A DNA stretch of 29,616 bases from JBCDBH01 sp039184055 (GTDB lineage: Bacteria > Acidobacteriota > Thermoanaerobaculia > Multivoradales > J023): positions 1 to 29,616 of the forward strand of contig JBCDBH010000025.1 of assembly GCA_039184055.1 (NCBI GenBank), given 5' to 3'. The notes beneath the pieces were generated by a model that made no database searches, was not told where the DNA came from, and saw only the letters and a list, made by a program, of their open reading frames with translations. Both the position numbers and the translations under genes were made by a program. Numbering within the stretch: the first letter of the stretch is position 1; each line of letters begins with the position of its first letter. Positions 16,901-25,300 of this stretch are shown in pieces.

Positions 16901-17239
16901 GACGGGTTCGCGTTCACGTGCTCGCTGGCACGCGAAAGACGGTCCGCTGCGCGGATGGACTTACGAAATCAACCTTCGATTACGTTAGGGCTCCTTCGAA
17001 AGCCGTGGGGCTACAGACCGGTCTTGTTAGCTGTAGCTTCATCGCCTCTCGAGTTCACTCTTTCGACTTTGATCGTTCGTGCCACGTACCGACCAGTTGC
17101 CGTCCCTGCTCGCCAGCTGTGCGCGTGAAAGCGAGCCCCGTCTCTTTAGCTTTGGCAGTCTGTCTGCGTACAAGGAACAGGAACAGGAACAAGAACAGGA
17201 ACAGGAACAGGAACAGGAACAGGAACAAGGCCAATTGGG
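16901..17239. other. Intergenic gap of 339 bp between two convergent genes
   Basis: No credible gene is seen on either strand. The sequence is less GC-rich than its surroundings. It holds a modest hairpin (GCTACAG at 17010-17016 with CTGTAGC at 17031-17037, 14-nt loop), which has no T-run, and a hexamer repeat at 17173-17226. Frames that read through it give only low-complexity Arg-Asn or Leu-Phe runs. Confidence 0.6.
17173..17226. repeat. Nine-copy AGGAAC hexanucleotide repeat
   Basis: AGGAAC is repeated nine times head to tail; the fourth copy (17191-17196) reads AAGAAC. The array ends 13 bp beyond the stop codon of the response regulator gene (17240). Its unit length is a multiple of three, so copy-number change would not shift a reading frame. 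The last unit is followed by AAGGCC. Confidence 0.95.
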
Positions 17240-17842
17240 CTAGAGCCAGCCCTTTTCTCTTGCGATCCTTGCCGCTTCGACTCGGTTTCCAGCCTCGAGT
17301 TTTTGAATGGCTTCGGACAGGTAGTTGCGTACGGTGCCGTCGGAGAGGTGGAGGCCTTCGGCGATTTGATGGGTGCTTTTGCCTTCGGCGGCGGCGCGGA
17401 GGACTTGTCTTTCGCGGTCGGTTAAGGGATCGGGCTCGCTCCAGGCGGTGACGGCAAGCTCGGGGTCGATGACGCGTAGGCCCATGTGGACGCGACGGAC
17501 GGCGTCGGCGAGTTGGTCGGCGGGGGCGTCTTTGAGGAGGTAGCCGAGGGCACCGGCGTCGAGGGCGCGGCGGAGGTAGCCGCTCCGCGCGAAGGTGGTG
17601 AGGATGATGACGCGTGGTTTGGGACCACGGCTTTTGACTTCGGCGGCGAGCTCGAGCCCGGTCATGCCGGGCATTTCGATGTCGGTGAGCAGGACGTCGA
17701 CGTCTTCGCGCTCTAAGGTGGTGAGCGCGTCGGCGGCGCCGGTGGCGCGACCGACGACTTCGATGTCGTGTTCGAGCTCGAGCAGGGCGGCGAGGGCACC
17801 GAGCACCATGGCCTGGTCTTCGACCAGGAGGACGCGAATCAT
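17240..17842 (-). CDS. NarL/DesR-type LuxR-family response regulator
   Basis: The 200-residue protein has a receiver domain (about 1-120) with acidic ED at 8-9, phospho-acceptor D54 in LLTDIEMPGMTG, the conserved Thr in ILTTF (82-83) and K104 in YLLKD. A LuxR-type helix-turn-helix follows (about 137-195: LTDRERQVLRAAAEGKSTHQIAEGLHLSDGTVRNYLS when read in parts). It is closest in form to DesR/LiaR regulators that answer DesK-type kinases. It starts 17 nt after the kinase gene and closes the ABC-ABC-kinase-regulator run. It probably regulates the exporter operon itself. Confidence 0.93.
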   Translation of the reverse strand: MIRVLLVEDQAMVLGALAALLELEHDIEVVGRATGAADALTTLEREDVDVLLTDIEMPGMTGLELAAEVKSRGPKPRVIILTTFARSGYLRRALDAGALGYLLKDAPADQLADAVRRVHMGLRVIDPELAVTAWSEPDPLTDRERQVLRAAAEGKSTHQIAEGLHLSDGTVRNYLSEAIQKLEAGNRVEAARIAREKGWL

Positions 17843-17859
17843 CGCGCCAGCTTATCGAA

Positions 17860-19026
17860 TCAAGCGGTGATCGGACGGCCGACGACTGGCGTGGTTTCCC
17901 CGAGCACGGACTCGGTGTCGGTCGCAAGCTCGGCTACGACGGCTTCGGGGCGTTCGACGCTGACTAGGATCTTTGTGCCCTGGCTCGGCGCAGTGGTGAG
18001 ATCCATCCGTCCGCCGATGGCTTCGACACGCTCACGCATGCCCCGCAGTCCGGCGCCTTCGGGCGCATCGCTACCGATGCCGTCATCGGCGACGAGCAGC
18101 TGGACGTGGTCGCCGCTGCGACTCAAGCAAATCTCACAGGCATGCGCTCTGGCATGACGTACAACGTTGGTGACGGCTTCGCGAAGGATGAGCGCGAGGA
18201 TGCCGTCGTCTCGTGGGCTGATGTTGAGGTCGTCGATGTCGGCTTCGAGCAGGACGCCGGCGGCGTCGAGCGCCTGGCGAGCGTTGTCGATTTCTTCGGT
18301 CAGGCCACCGGCGCGATAGCCGGTGACCGCGGCACGGACTTCGGCGAGGGCCTTGCGCGCGATGGCTTCGACGTCGCGAATCTCTTGCGCGGCGCGCCGG
18401 GTATCGCGCTCGGCGAGTTTGGCGGCGAGCTCGCTTTTGAGGGTGATCAGCGACAGGGTGTGACCGAGGAGGTCGTGGAGATCACGGGCGATGCGCTCTC
18501 TTTCGGCGACCTGGGCGAGTCGTTCGACTTCGGCTCGGCTTTTCCGCAGCGCTTCGTTCTTGCGTCCGACTTCGGAGAAGTGGATGTTCAAGCCACCGAT
18601 GAGGACGGTGAAGATCAACGCCGGTAGGGCGAAGAAGAGGCTGAGGTCGAGCGCGAGGTAGGCCAGAGCAACGATGCCGACCAGCCCGAAGATCGATAAA
18701 AGGGCGCGGCGGGCTTTCGGGTAGCAACCGAGAAAGGCACCGGCGTAGACCATGAAGACGTTGGCGCCGGTGTTGTACGGCGCCCACACCAGCGCCAGGA
18801 CGACCAGCGCGGCGGCGACGGCGTAGACGGCGCGCCAGCGGTTCAGGTGTTGGAGCCAATAGCCCCCGATGTAGAGCGCCAGGAAGACGACGACGGTGAG
18901 GCCCATGAGCACCCACACTGTCGTCGACAAGCTGGTGAAGAAGACCGGGAGAAGAAAAATTCCCAGGTAGACCAGCCACGCCCACGGTGTCCAACCGAGA
19001 TCGGGGTCGCGTGGAAAGACTCGCAT
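17860..19026 (-). CDS. DesK-type sensor histidine kinase
   Basis: The 388-residue protein has an N-terminal membrane region (about 15-145) with four to six hydrophobic spans and almost no extracytoplasmic loop. A short coiled linker (150-176) and a HisKA_3 dimerisation domain follow, with phospho-acceptor H184 in ERIARDLHDLLGHTLSLI. The HATPase domain shows REAVTNVVRHA (N287), ADDGIG and GLRGMRERVEAIGG. The lack of an external sensor domain suggests it senses the membrane or its partner transporter, as known for DesK, LiaS and LnrJ types. It lies 9 nt after the permease gene and 17 nt before the regulator. Confidence 0.93.
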   Translation of the reverse strand: MRVFPRDPDLGWTPWAWLVYLGIFLLPVFFTSLSTTVWVLMGLTVVVFLALYIGGYWLQHLNRWRAVYAVAAALVVLALVWAPYNTGANVFMVYAGAFLGCYPKARRALLSIFGLVGIVALAYLALDLSLFFALPALIFTVLIGGLNIHFSEVGRKNEALRKSRAEVERLAQVAERERIARDLHDLLGHTLSLITLKSELAAKLAERDTRRAAQEIRDVEAIARKALAEVRAAVTGYRAGGLTEEIDNARQALDAAGVLLEADIDDLNISPRDDGILALILREAVTNVVRHARAHACEICLSRSGDHVQLLVADDGIGSDAPEGAGLRGMRERVEAIGGRMDLTTAPSQGTKILVSVERPEAVVAELATDTESVLGETTPVVGRPITA

Positions 19027-19035
19027 GGTCGTAGC

Positions 19036-19839
19036 TTACCCCCAGGTGGCGCCGTCGTCGCGACGGTAGGCGACGATCGTGATGCCGACGAAGGCCACGG
19101 TGGTGACGACCAGCACGGCCACCGAGACGAGCGGATCGACCAGCGGCTCGACACCGACCCGATCGAGCGCCAGCTGCGCGGCATGGAACGGCGGGAGAAA
19201 AGTCGCTACCGATTGCAGCCACTCAGGGAACACCTGGATCGGGATCCACAGCCCCGAGGCCACCGACAAGGGCAGGTAGAGCATATTGATCACCGCCGGC
19301 GCCGAGTTCGGTTTGCAGAGATAGCCCAGGGCGAGACCGATCGCGGTAAACGGCAGACTGCTGACGATCAGGATCGCCGACAGCGACACGATGGTCGCCG
19401 CCGACATCTCGACGCCGCCAAACAACATCCCGACAATGAAAAGCTCGGCGACCACGATGGCGCCGAAGAGCATCGCCACCAGGCTCCGCGCCAAGATGTG
19501 CACCATCGGCGGCATCGGCGTGGCGCGTTTGAACACCATCCAACCCTGGCCACGTTCAGTGGCGAGACCGACCCCCAAACCGAAGAGCGATGCACCCATC
19601 ACTCCGAAGACACCGTAGGTGGCGATCAAGTAGGTCGCCATGGTGACCGAGCCCCCGGTGGGCGGCGAAATCACCACGCCGAAGATGATGTAGAACATCA
19701 GCGGAAAGGTGAGCGTCGGCAGGGTGTACATCGGCAACCGCCACAATTTCACCAGCTCGGTCCAGGTCTCGAGCCGCAAGATGCGCCAAAACGAAGGCGG
19801 GGTCGGGTCCAGCTCTCCCCAAGTGGTTGTCGCGCTCAT
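19036..19839 (-). CDS. ABC-2 type transporter permease
   Basis: The 267-residue protein has about six membrane spans, starting with LPTLTFPLMFYIIFGVVI near residue 41 and ending in VSVAVLVVTTVAFVGITIVAY. The middle contains the SGLWIPIQVFPEWLQ element typical of ABC-2/DrrB-type permeases. It pairs with the ATPase encoded just upstream; their genes overlap by 4 bp (ATGA), implying coupled translation. The layout of ATPase, permease, kinase, regulator is that of the Bacillus yvfRSTU and linearmycin-resistance lnr modules, so export of an amphipathic antimicrobial or lipid is plausible but unproven. Confidence 0.9.
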   Translation of the reverse strand: MSATTTWGELDPTPPSFWRILRLETWTELVKLWRLPMYTLPTLTFPLMFYIIFGVVISPPTGGSVTMATYLIATYGVFGVMGASLFGLGVGLATERGQGWMVFKRATPMPPMVHILARSLVAMLFGAIVVAELFIVGMLFGGVEMSAATIVSLSAILIVSSLPFTAIGLALGYLCKPNSAPAVINMLYLPLSVASGLWIPIQVFPEWLQSVATFLPPFHAAQLALDRVGVEPLVDPLVSVAVLVVTTVAFVGITIVAYRRDDGATWG

Positions 19840-20756
19840 GCCGCTTCCTCCAGGTTGTCGTCGTTGGTGAGTTGAAGCATGGCTTCTTCGAGACCGGCGG
19901 CGCTCACTTCCAGACCCGACAGACCAGGATCGGCGGCGAGCAGCCGACGGGTGACGTCTTCAGACGATTCACATGTGATGACCAGATGTCCAGCGTCGAC
20001 CACGACGTCGACGACACCCGGCCATGTACGCACGTCGGCCGGCTCGCAGCGGGTCAGACAACGCACGCGCTTGCTTCCTACGAGTGATTTGACCTCGTCC
20101 GAGCTGCCCTCGGCGACGATGTGCCCGCGGTGCAAGACCACCACGCGACTCGCCAGGACATCGGCTTCTTCGAGGTGATGCGTGGTCAAGAACACCGTGC
20201 AGCCGTCATCGGCCATCGCTTCGACCGACGCCCACATCTTGCGGCGCGCCTCGACATCCAAACCCACGCTCGGCTCGTCGAGAAAGAGCACCTCGGGGCG
20301 ACCACAAATCGCCAGTGCGAAGAGCAGACGTCGTTTCTGCCCACCGGAGAGCTTGCCGTACAGCCGCTTTTCGAGACCGTTCAACCCGGCAAGCTCCAGA
20401 GTCTCGGCGATCGGTCGCGGTCGCGGGTAGTAGCTCGAGATCAGGGTGAGGTGCTCACGCACGGTGAGGGTCTCGGGAACGCTGGCGATCTGCAGCATGG
20501 CACCGGTGCGTTGCCGCGCCAGACGGCTTTGCGGATCGCGACCAAACAGCTCAGCACGCCCCGCGCTCGGGCGTAGCAAACCGAGGAGGAGCGACACGGC
20601 GGTGGTTTTGCCGGCGCCATTCGGTCCCAAAAGCGCGACGACCTCGCCCGGTCGCACCGCCAAGTCGATGCCCGCAAGCGCGGTGACATCGCTATATCGT
20701 TTCTCGGCCCCGTGCAAAACCGCTACCGGCGCCGTCGCACGCAATGTGTCGTTCAT
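19836..20756 (-). CDS. ABC transporter ATP-binding protein (ABC-2 exporter)
   Basis: The 306-residue ATPase has Walker A GPNGAGKTT (44-52), Q-loop Q89, signature LSGGQ (136-140), Walker B VLFLDEPS (156-163) and H-loop H193 in TTHHLEEAD. A C-terminal extension of about 85 residues follows, as in DrrA/CcmA-like export ATPases. ATG at 20756 is chosen because GGGAGG lies 6 nt upstream; the in-frame extension to about 20825 lacks such a site. It is the first gene of the exporter/two-component run and is divergent from the TPR-CHAT gene across 205 bp. Confidence 0.95.
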   Translation of the reverse strand: MNDTLRATAPVAVLHGAEKRYSDVTALAGIDLAVRPGEVVALLGPNGAGKTTAVSLLLGLLRPSAGRAELFGRDPQSRLARQRTGAMLQIASVPETLTVREHLTLISSYYPRPRPIAETLELAGLNGLEKRLYGKLSGGQKRRLLFALAICGRPEVLFLDEPSVGLDVEARRKMWASVEAMADDGCTVFLTTHHLEEADVLASRVVVLHRGHIVAEGSSDEVKSLVGSKRVRCLTRCEPADVRTWPGVVDVVVDAGHLVITCESSEDVTRRLLAADPGLSGLEVSAAGLEEAMLQLTNDDNLEEAA

Positions 20757-20863
20757 GTCTGCCTCCCTTCGCGGACCCTGGACTCGACTTCCGCGCCGGC
20801 CTTTCGATCCGTCGACTGTGATCATCGCGAAATCACCGCGATCGCCCCAGACGCGGCTGTCAC

Positions 20864-20875
20864 CACATCGATGTG
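20864..20875. promoter_or_regulatory. Perfect 12-bp palindrome in the divergent promoter region
   Basis: CACATCGATGTG is a perfect dyad lying 108 bp upstream of the exporter operon start and about 86 bp upstream of the TPR-CHAT start. TGTCA also occurs as a direct repeat at 20858-20862 and 20881-20885. The location suits a binding site for a dimeric regulator such as the local NarL-type protein. No convincing -35/-10 pair was found in this gap. Confidence 0.35.
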
Positions 20876-20961
20876 ACGGTTGTCATGCTGCTACTTCTGG
20901 TTCTGCTAGGCTGGAGAAATCGTCCGACAGTTCAACGTTCTCGCACCCAAGGAGTGGCTCA

Positions 20962-23900
20962 TTGGTCTTCGCGCTTCTCTTCGCGATGCTCGTGACGGTC
21001 GAACCCGGCATTCCCATACAAGGCACGCTTGAACCGGGTTCCGTCGCCCAGCACGTGCTCGATCTCGATGCCGGCGAGTGGATGGTGCGGATCACCCAGC
21101 AGGGCGTAGATGTCGAGGTCGAGATCGTCGATCCGGCTGATGCCTCCCACGGCACAATCGATAGCCCGATCGACGAGCAGGGCGCCGAACGCTACGCCCT
21201 CCGTGTCGAGCAGCCGGGTGTCTGGCGGCTCGAAGCCCGGGCGCACGCCGGCTGGGGCGCGGGGGGTCGATACGAGATCGAGATCGAGCCCCTCGATGCC
21301 CGTCACCACACGGCGGCCTTCGAGGATACCGATGCGGCCCGCGCCTACGCCGCGGGCGACCGTCGTACCGCGCTCGAGCACTATCAGAAGGCGAGCCAAG
21401 CCTGGTCGGCGTCCGGCGTGACCGAACGCACGGTGGCGACCCGCTACGCCGCCGCCGTGCTGCTCCGTCTGCTCGACGACAATCCTGAAGCGATCGCCGC
21501 ACACGAATCGCTCCGCGCCGACCTCCTATCGATCGGTCGCGACGACTGGGCCGCCAACACCTGGAACAACGCCGGCTTAGCGCGTTGGAAGATGGGCGAG
21601 ATCGACGCCGCACGGGTCGACTTCACCACCGCCCGTGAGCGCTACGAAGAGCTCGGCGACGCCCGACGCGCCGCCACGGCGCGCAACAATCTCTGTTTGA
21701 TCCATCACTCACGCTCCGAGCTCGACGACGCCTTGACGTGCTACGACGAGGTCATCACCGAAGCACGACACATCGACGCGGTCGACCTCGAAGCACGGGT
21801 GTCGGTCAACAGCGCCGCGGCCCTCGACATGCTGGCCCGGCGCGACCAGGCCCTCGAGCGCTACCAGCAGGCGCTGAGCCTGCTCGAGCGCTACCAGCAC
21901 CCCTGGCTCACCACTCACGTGCTCAACAATCTCGGCACCCTGCACTATCGTTTTCGCGAATACCAAGACGCCATCCGTCATCAGGTCGACGCCCTCGAAC
22001 GCGTACGCGAGTCCGACAATCGCCGGCTCGAAGCACGTATTCTCAATGCCCTGGGTGATATCTACCTCGACCTGGGCGACGTCGAACGCGCCACCGCCTA
22101 CCACCGCGACGCCCTCCCCCTGCGTCAAGCGACCGGCGACCGGCGAGGCGAGGCCGCGACGCGCGTCAGCCTGGCCATCGGTGCAAGGCAACGCCGCGAC
22201 TTCGACACCGCCGAGTCCGAGCTCCGCGAAGCCCTGGCGCTCGACGAAGCACGTGGCGACACCTATCGAGTCGGGATCGTGCACTACCAGCTCGCTCGCA
22301 CGCATCTCGAACGTGACGATGCCGACGCCGCCCGGCTCGCGCTCGACATCGCCCTCGAATCGGTGCGGGAAAGCGGCAATGCCCGCTACGAAGTCTTGGT
22401 GAACGCCCAGCTCGGCGACACCCTCGACCGTCTCGGTCGTCACGTCGACGCCGACACCGTCTTCGATCGTGCCATCGCTCTCGCCACCAAGCTCGATCAC
22501 GACGCCGGATTGGTCGACACGCTGTACCTGCGAGCCCGCGCCACGACCCGACGCGACGCGCTCGACCGCGCCACCGACGATCTCGAAGCGTGTCTCGAGG
22601 TGCTCGAATCCCAGCGTCTCGATCTCGGTAGCCCCGATCTCCGCTCGGCGTTCACCGCCACGGTCGACAAGGTCTACGAGCTCTACGTCGACGTGCTCTT
22701 GACCCGCCACGAACGCAGTCCGACGGCAGGCTTCGACCGCCAAGCTTTCGCGGTGAGCGAACGCTCGCGGGCACGCACCCTGGTCGAGCTCTTGCAGACC
22801 GCCGGTGCGCTCGATCTCGATCCCGGGCTCGCCTTCCGACGTCGCGACGCGCTCCGCGCGCTCCACACCGCAGCCGAACAACGGCTGACCACCATGACCG
22901 ACGACACCGCAAGCGACGACGACCGTCAGGCCGCCACACGCGCGCTCAACGACGCTCGAAGCACGCTCGAAGCACTCGACGGTGAGATCGATCGCACCGA
23001 TCCGGCACGCGCCGCGCGGGCCCACCCCACCCTGCTCGACGCCAGCGGCGTGCAAGCGCTGCTCGACCCCGAAACCACGCTGGTCGCCTTTGTGCTCGGT
23101 TCCACCCGCAGCGCCCTCTTCACGCTCACGCACGACAGCTTTCGCACCGACTTCCTGCCTCCCGCCGACCGTCTCGCCGCCGCCGCGCGTACCGCCTGGG
23201 AACAACTCGCTTCACCCGGCTCGAACGGTCGCATCGCGGCAAGCGCCTTCCTCCCCGAGCCTCCCGCCACCGAACGGATCGCCATCGTCGCCGACGGACC
23301 GCTGCACTACCTGCCATTCGGCGCGCTGGTCGACGATGACGGTTACCCTTGGATCGAGCGTCACGAGCTCGTCACCTTGCCCTCGGCTTCGGCGCTCGCC
23401 CTGCTCCGTGAAGGCCGAGCGCGCACGCCGAGTCATTGGGTGAGCGTCTTCGCCGACCCGGTTTTTCAATCCGACGATCCACGTCTACGAGCAACCGACG
23501 AAGCCACGACGGTGGCGAGCGAACGAAGCATCGATCGCATGACCGAGCTCGAGCGACTGCCCGCCACCCGAGTCGAGGCCGAAGCGATCGCCTCGCTCGC
23601 CCCCGACGGTGACGTCGTGCTCCAACTCGACTTCGACGCTCATCGCGATGCCCTGCTCGATGGTCACGCGCGGCATGCGCAAATTCTCCATCTCGCCACC
23701 CATGGTCTCTTCGACGCCCGCGCCCCCGAGCTGTCGGCGATCGTCCTGTCGCGGTTCACCCCCGACGGCGAGGCACGCGAAGGCGCTCTGCGCATCCAGG
23801 ACATCTACGGCCTCGATCTAGCTGCCGACCTGGTGGTTCTCTCGGGTTGTCAGACCGCACTCGGCGACGAAGTCCGTGGCGAAGGTCTCATCGGTCTCAC

Positions 23901-24123
23901 CCGAGGATTTCTCTACGCCGGCACGCCCCGCGTCGTCGCCAGCCTGTGGCGGGTCCCCGAACGCGCCACCGCCGCGCTCATGGAGCATTTCTACCGCCGG
24001 GTCCGCGAGGGGGCGAGTGCCGCCACCGCGCTCCGTGACGCACAACGCCAGATCCGCGCCCAGCGACGCTGGCGTCATCCCTATTTTTGGGGAGCCTTCG
24101 TGCTGCAGGGCGATTGGCGGTGA
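20962..24123 (+). CDS. TPR-CHAT protein (caspase-like protease), probably exported
   Basis: The 1053-residue product reads, in order: a hydrophobic N-terminus (2-13, signal-peptide-like but with no basic residue); a beta-rich PPC-like domain (about 18-110); a long TPR array (about 116-545) with repeated W/Y-NNLG..., ALD..A and Y..AL units; a helical linker; and a CHAT domain (about 690-1053). The predicted catalytic dyad is H914 in HLATHG and C963 in LSGCQT, both intact, and the domain ends HPYFWGAFVLQGDW as CHAT domains do. Known CHAT proteins are caspase/separase-clan cysteine proteases. TTG at 20962 was chosen because AAGGAG lies 7 nt upstream; the frame upstream of it is antisense to the ABC gene. 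The next genes encode a small protein, an ECF sigma factor and a membrane anti-sigma-like protein. Protease fold is firm; substrate and export are inferred. Confidence 0.88.
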   Translation: MVFALLFAMLVTVEPGIPIQGTLEPGSVAQHVLDLDAGEWMVRITQQGVDVEVEIVDPADASHGTIDSPIDEQGAERYALRVEQPGVWRLEARAHAGWGAGGRYEIEIEPLDARHHTAAFEDTDAARAYAAGDRRTALEHYQKASQAWSASGVTERTVATRYAAAVLLRLLDDNPEAIAAHESLRADLLSIGRDDWAANTWNNAGLARWKMGEIDAARVDFTTARERYEELGDARRAATARNNLCLIHHSRSELDDALTCYDEVITEARHIDAVDLEARVSVNSAAALDMLARRDQALERYQQALSLLERYQHPWLTTHVLNNLGTLHYRFREYQDAIRHQVDALERVRESDNRRLEARILNALGDIYLDLGDVERATAYHRDALPLRQATGDRRGEAATRVSLAIGARQRRDFDTAESELREALALDEARGDTYRVGIVHYQLARTHLERDDADAARLALDIALESVRESGNARYEVLVNAQLGDTLDRLGRHVDADTVFDRAIALATKLDHDAGLVDTLYLRARATTRRDALDRATDDLEACLEVLESQRLDLGSPDLRSAFTATVDKVYELYVDVLLTRHERSPTAGFDRQAFAVSERSRARTLVELLQTAGALDLDPGLAFRRRDALRALHTAAEQRLTTMTDDTASDDDRQAATRALNDARSTLEALDGEIDRTDPARAARAHPTLLDASGVQALLDPETTLVAFVLGSTRSALFTLTHDSFRTDFLPPADRLAAAARTAWEQLASPGSNGRIAASAFLPEPPATERIAIVADGPLHYLPFGALVDDDGYPWIERHELVTLPSASALALLREGRARTPSHWVSVFADPVFQSDDPRLRATDEATTVASERSIDRMTELERLPATRVEAEAIASLAPDGDVVLQLDFDAHRDALLDGHARHAQILHLATHGLFDARAPELSAIVLSRFTPDGEAREGALRIQDIYGLDLAADLVVLSGCQTALGDEVRGEGLIGLTRGFLYAGTPRVVASLWRVPERATAALMEHFYRRVREGASAATALRDAQRQIRAQRRWRHPYFWGAFVLQGDWR

Positions 24124-24210
24124 GACAAGAGCTTTGTCGACGACAGTCAATCGGAAAGCATCCGGTTCCCAGCCCGGAGCGATCCCCCAACACCCACGAG
24201 GAGAACCACC

Positions 24211-24588
24211 ATGGCACACGAACCCGCCCTCGGTTTTTGGCGCATCAACCTCGAAGCTCGTCGTAGCCCCGAACACGTCTTCCCGCTCGCTCCCCATTTC
24301 GAGATCCGCGAAGAGGCCCCCGGCAAGATCATCGCGCTCGACAAAGACGGCAATGGCCCTTTCCAGCTCCAAGGCGGTCGTTGTCTCGACTCGGTCGGCG
24401 AGCTGCTCACCACCACGATCCAAACCCCTGGTGTCCCCGATCGCCATCTCTATTTCTTTGCTCCGGCCGGCAATGTCGAAATCGAGATCGTGAAGAAACG
24501 AGCGCTCTTCGTCGGCATGTGGACCGGTGATCCCGACGACGCCGGCGTCTGGGGCGCCGAAGGGTCTGGCGGATCCGGCTCGGATTGA
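24211..24588 (+). CDS. Unrecognised 125-residue protein between CHAT and sigma genes
   Basis: I do not recognise this protein. It has a strong ribosome-binding site (GAGGAGAA just upstream of the ATG) and codon use like its neighbours, so it is probably real. It has no signal peptide or membrane span. Residues 1-105 look like a compact mixed alpha/beta or beta-rich domain with strands such as GKIIALDKDG, HLYFFAPAG and VEIEIVKKRALFVGMW. The end (about 113-125) is a Gly/Ser-rich acidic tail. It lies 87 nt after the CHAT gene and 64 nt before the sigma gene. Its position suggests a substrate, adaptor or regulator of the CHAT-sigma system, which is inference from context alone. Confidence 0.7.
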   Translation: MAHEPALGFWRINLEARRSPEHVFPLAPHFEIREEAPGKIIALDKDGNGPFQLQGGRCLDSVGELLTTTIQTPGVPDRHLYFFAPAGNVEIEIVKKRALFVGMWTGDPDDAGVWGAEGSGGSGSD

Positions 24589-24652
24589 CGCGTCGGTGTC
24601 GCCACCCGCGGCCGTCGCGATCACACGACCGGTAGAGGTATGCTCGCCGGTA

Positions 24653-25300
24653 ATGACCGCGACCGATCACCACGACGAAGCCGGTATAGCCACCGAGCTC
24701 GTCGATCGAGCTCGAGCCGGCGACGATCAAGCGGCGGCCGAGATCTTCACCCGCTACCAGCGTGGCTTGCTCTACCTGCTCAGACGCTGGACGGGTGGCG
24801 ATACCGAGCTCGCCGAAGATTTGCTCCAGGACACCTTTGGCGTCGTCCTGGAGCGGATTCGTGAAGACGGCTTGGGCGATCCGAGCCGTCTCGCCGGCTT
24901 TCTCCACGCCACGGCACGCAATCTTCTCCGCAACGCGCGTCGCAAAACCCTGCGTCGCCGCACCGATGCCGATACCGATACGATCGACACGGCGACCGAT
25001 CATCGCGCCGGTCCGCTCCACTCGACGCTGCGCACCGAAGAAGCTCAGGTCGTGCGTCAGGTGATCGCCGAGCTCGGCACCGAACGCGATCGACAGCTTC
25101 TTTATCGCTATTACCTCGCCGAAGAAGACAAAGACGCGATCTGCTCCGATCTCGCCCTCGATCGCGTCCACTTCAACCGGGTGCTCTTTCGCGCGCGGCA
25201 ACGATTCAAGACCCTGTGGCAATCCAAATGGGATCGATCGGCACCTGGCGACAGTTCTATGTCGAGAGAGATTGGAACGAGGGATCTGGATCATGTCTGA
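24653..25300 (+). CDS. ECF-type RNA polymerase sigma factor
   Basis: The 215-residue protein has region 2 (about 16-98), including LVDRARAGDDQAAAEIFTRY and AEDLLQDTFGVVLERI, and region 4 (about 130-190) with LGTERDRQLLYRYYLAEED followed by the recognition helix FNRVLFRARQRF. Regions 1.1 and 3 are absent, as in ECF sigma factors. ATG at 24653 begins just before the family domain; no strong ribosome-binding site is visible (an AGAGGT lies too far upstream). The gene overlaps the anti-sigma-like gene by 8 bp, the usual coupling of a sigma factor with its inhibitor. The subgroup is not assigned; the association with CHAT-TPR genes is familiar in Acidobacteria and Planctomycetes. Confidence 0.9.
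   Translation: MTATDHHDEAGIATELVDRARAGDDQAAAEIFTRYQRGLLYLLRRWTGGDTELAEDLLQDTFGVVLERIREDGLGDPSRLAGFLHATARNLLRNARRKTLRRRTDADTDTIDTATDHRAGPLHSTLRTEEAQVVRQVIAELGTERDRQLLYRYYLAEEDKDAICSDLALDRVHFNRVLFRARQRFKTLWQSKWDRSAPGDSSMSREIGTRDLDHV

Noticed and set aside
17173..17226. CRISPR array
   Set aside because: The units are six bases and contiguous with no spacers, and no cas gene is present.
16897..17451. 184-residue plus-strand frame through the hexamer repeat
   Set aside because: It is composed of low-complexity Arg-Asn repeats, overlaps the response regulator in antisense and lacks a ribosome-binding site.
17055..17927. 290-residue minus-strand frame ending in a Leu-Phe repeat
   Set aside because: It is an alternative frame of the response regulator with Arg/Pro-rich sequence; the Leu-Phe run is only the translated hexamer array.
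20446..20961. In-frame N-terminal extension of the TPR-CHAT gene
   Set aside because: The extension is antisense to the ABC ATPase and has no domain or ribosome-binding site; the TTG at 20962 with AAGGAG 7 nt upstream is better.
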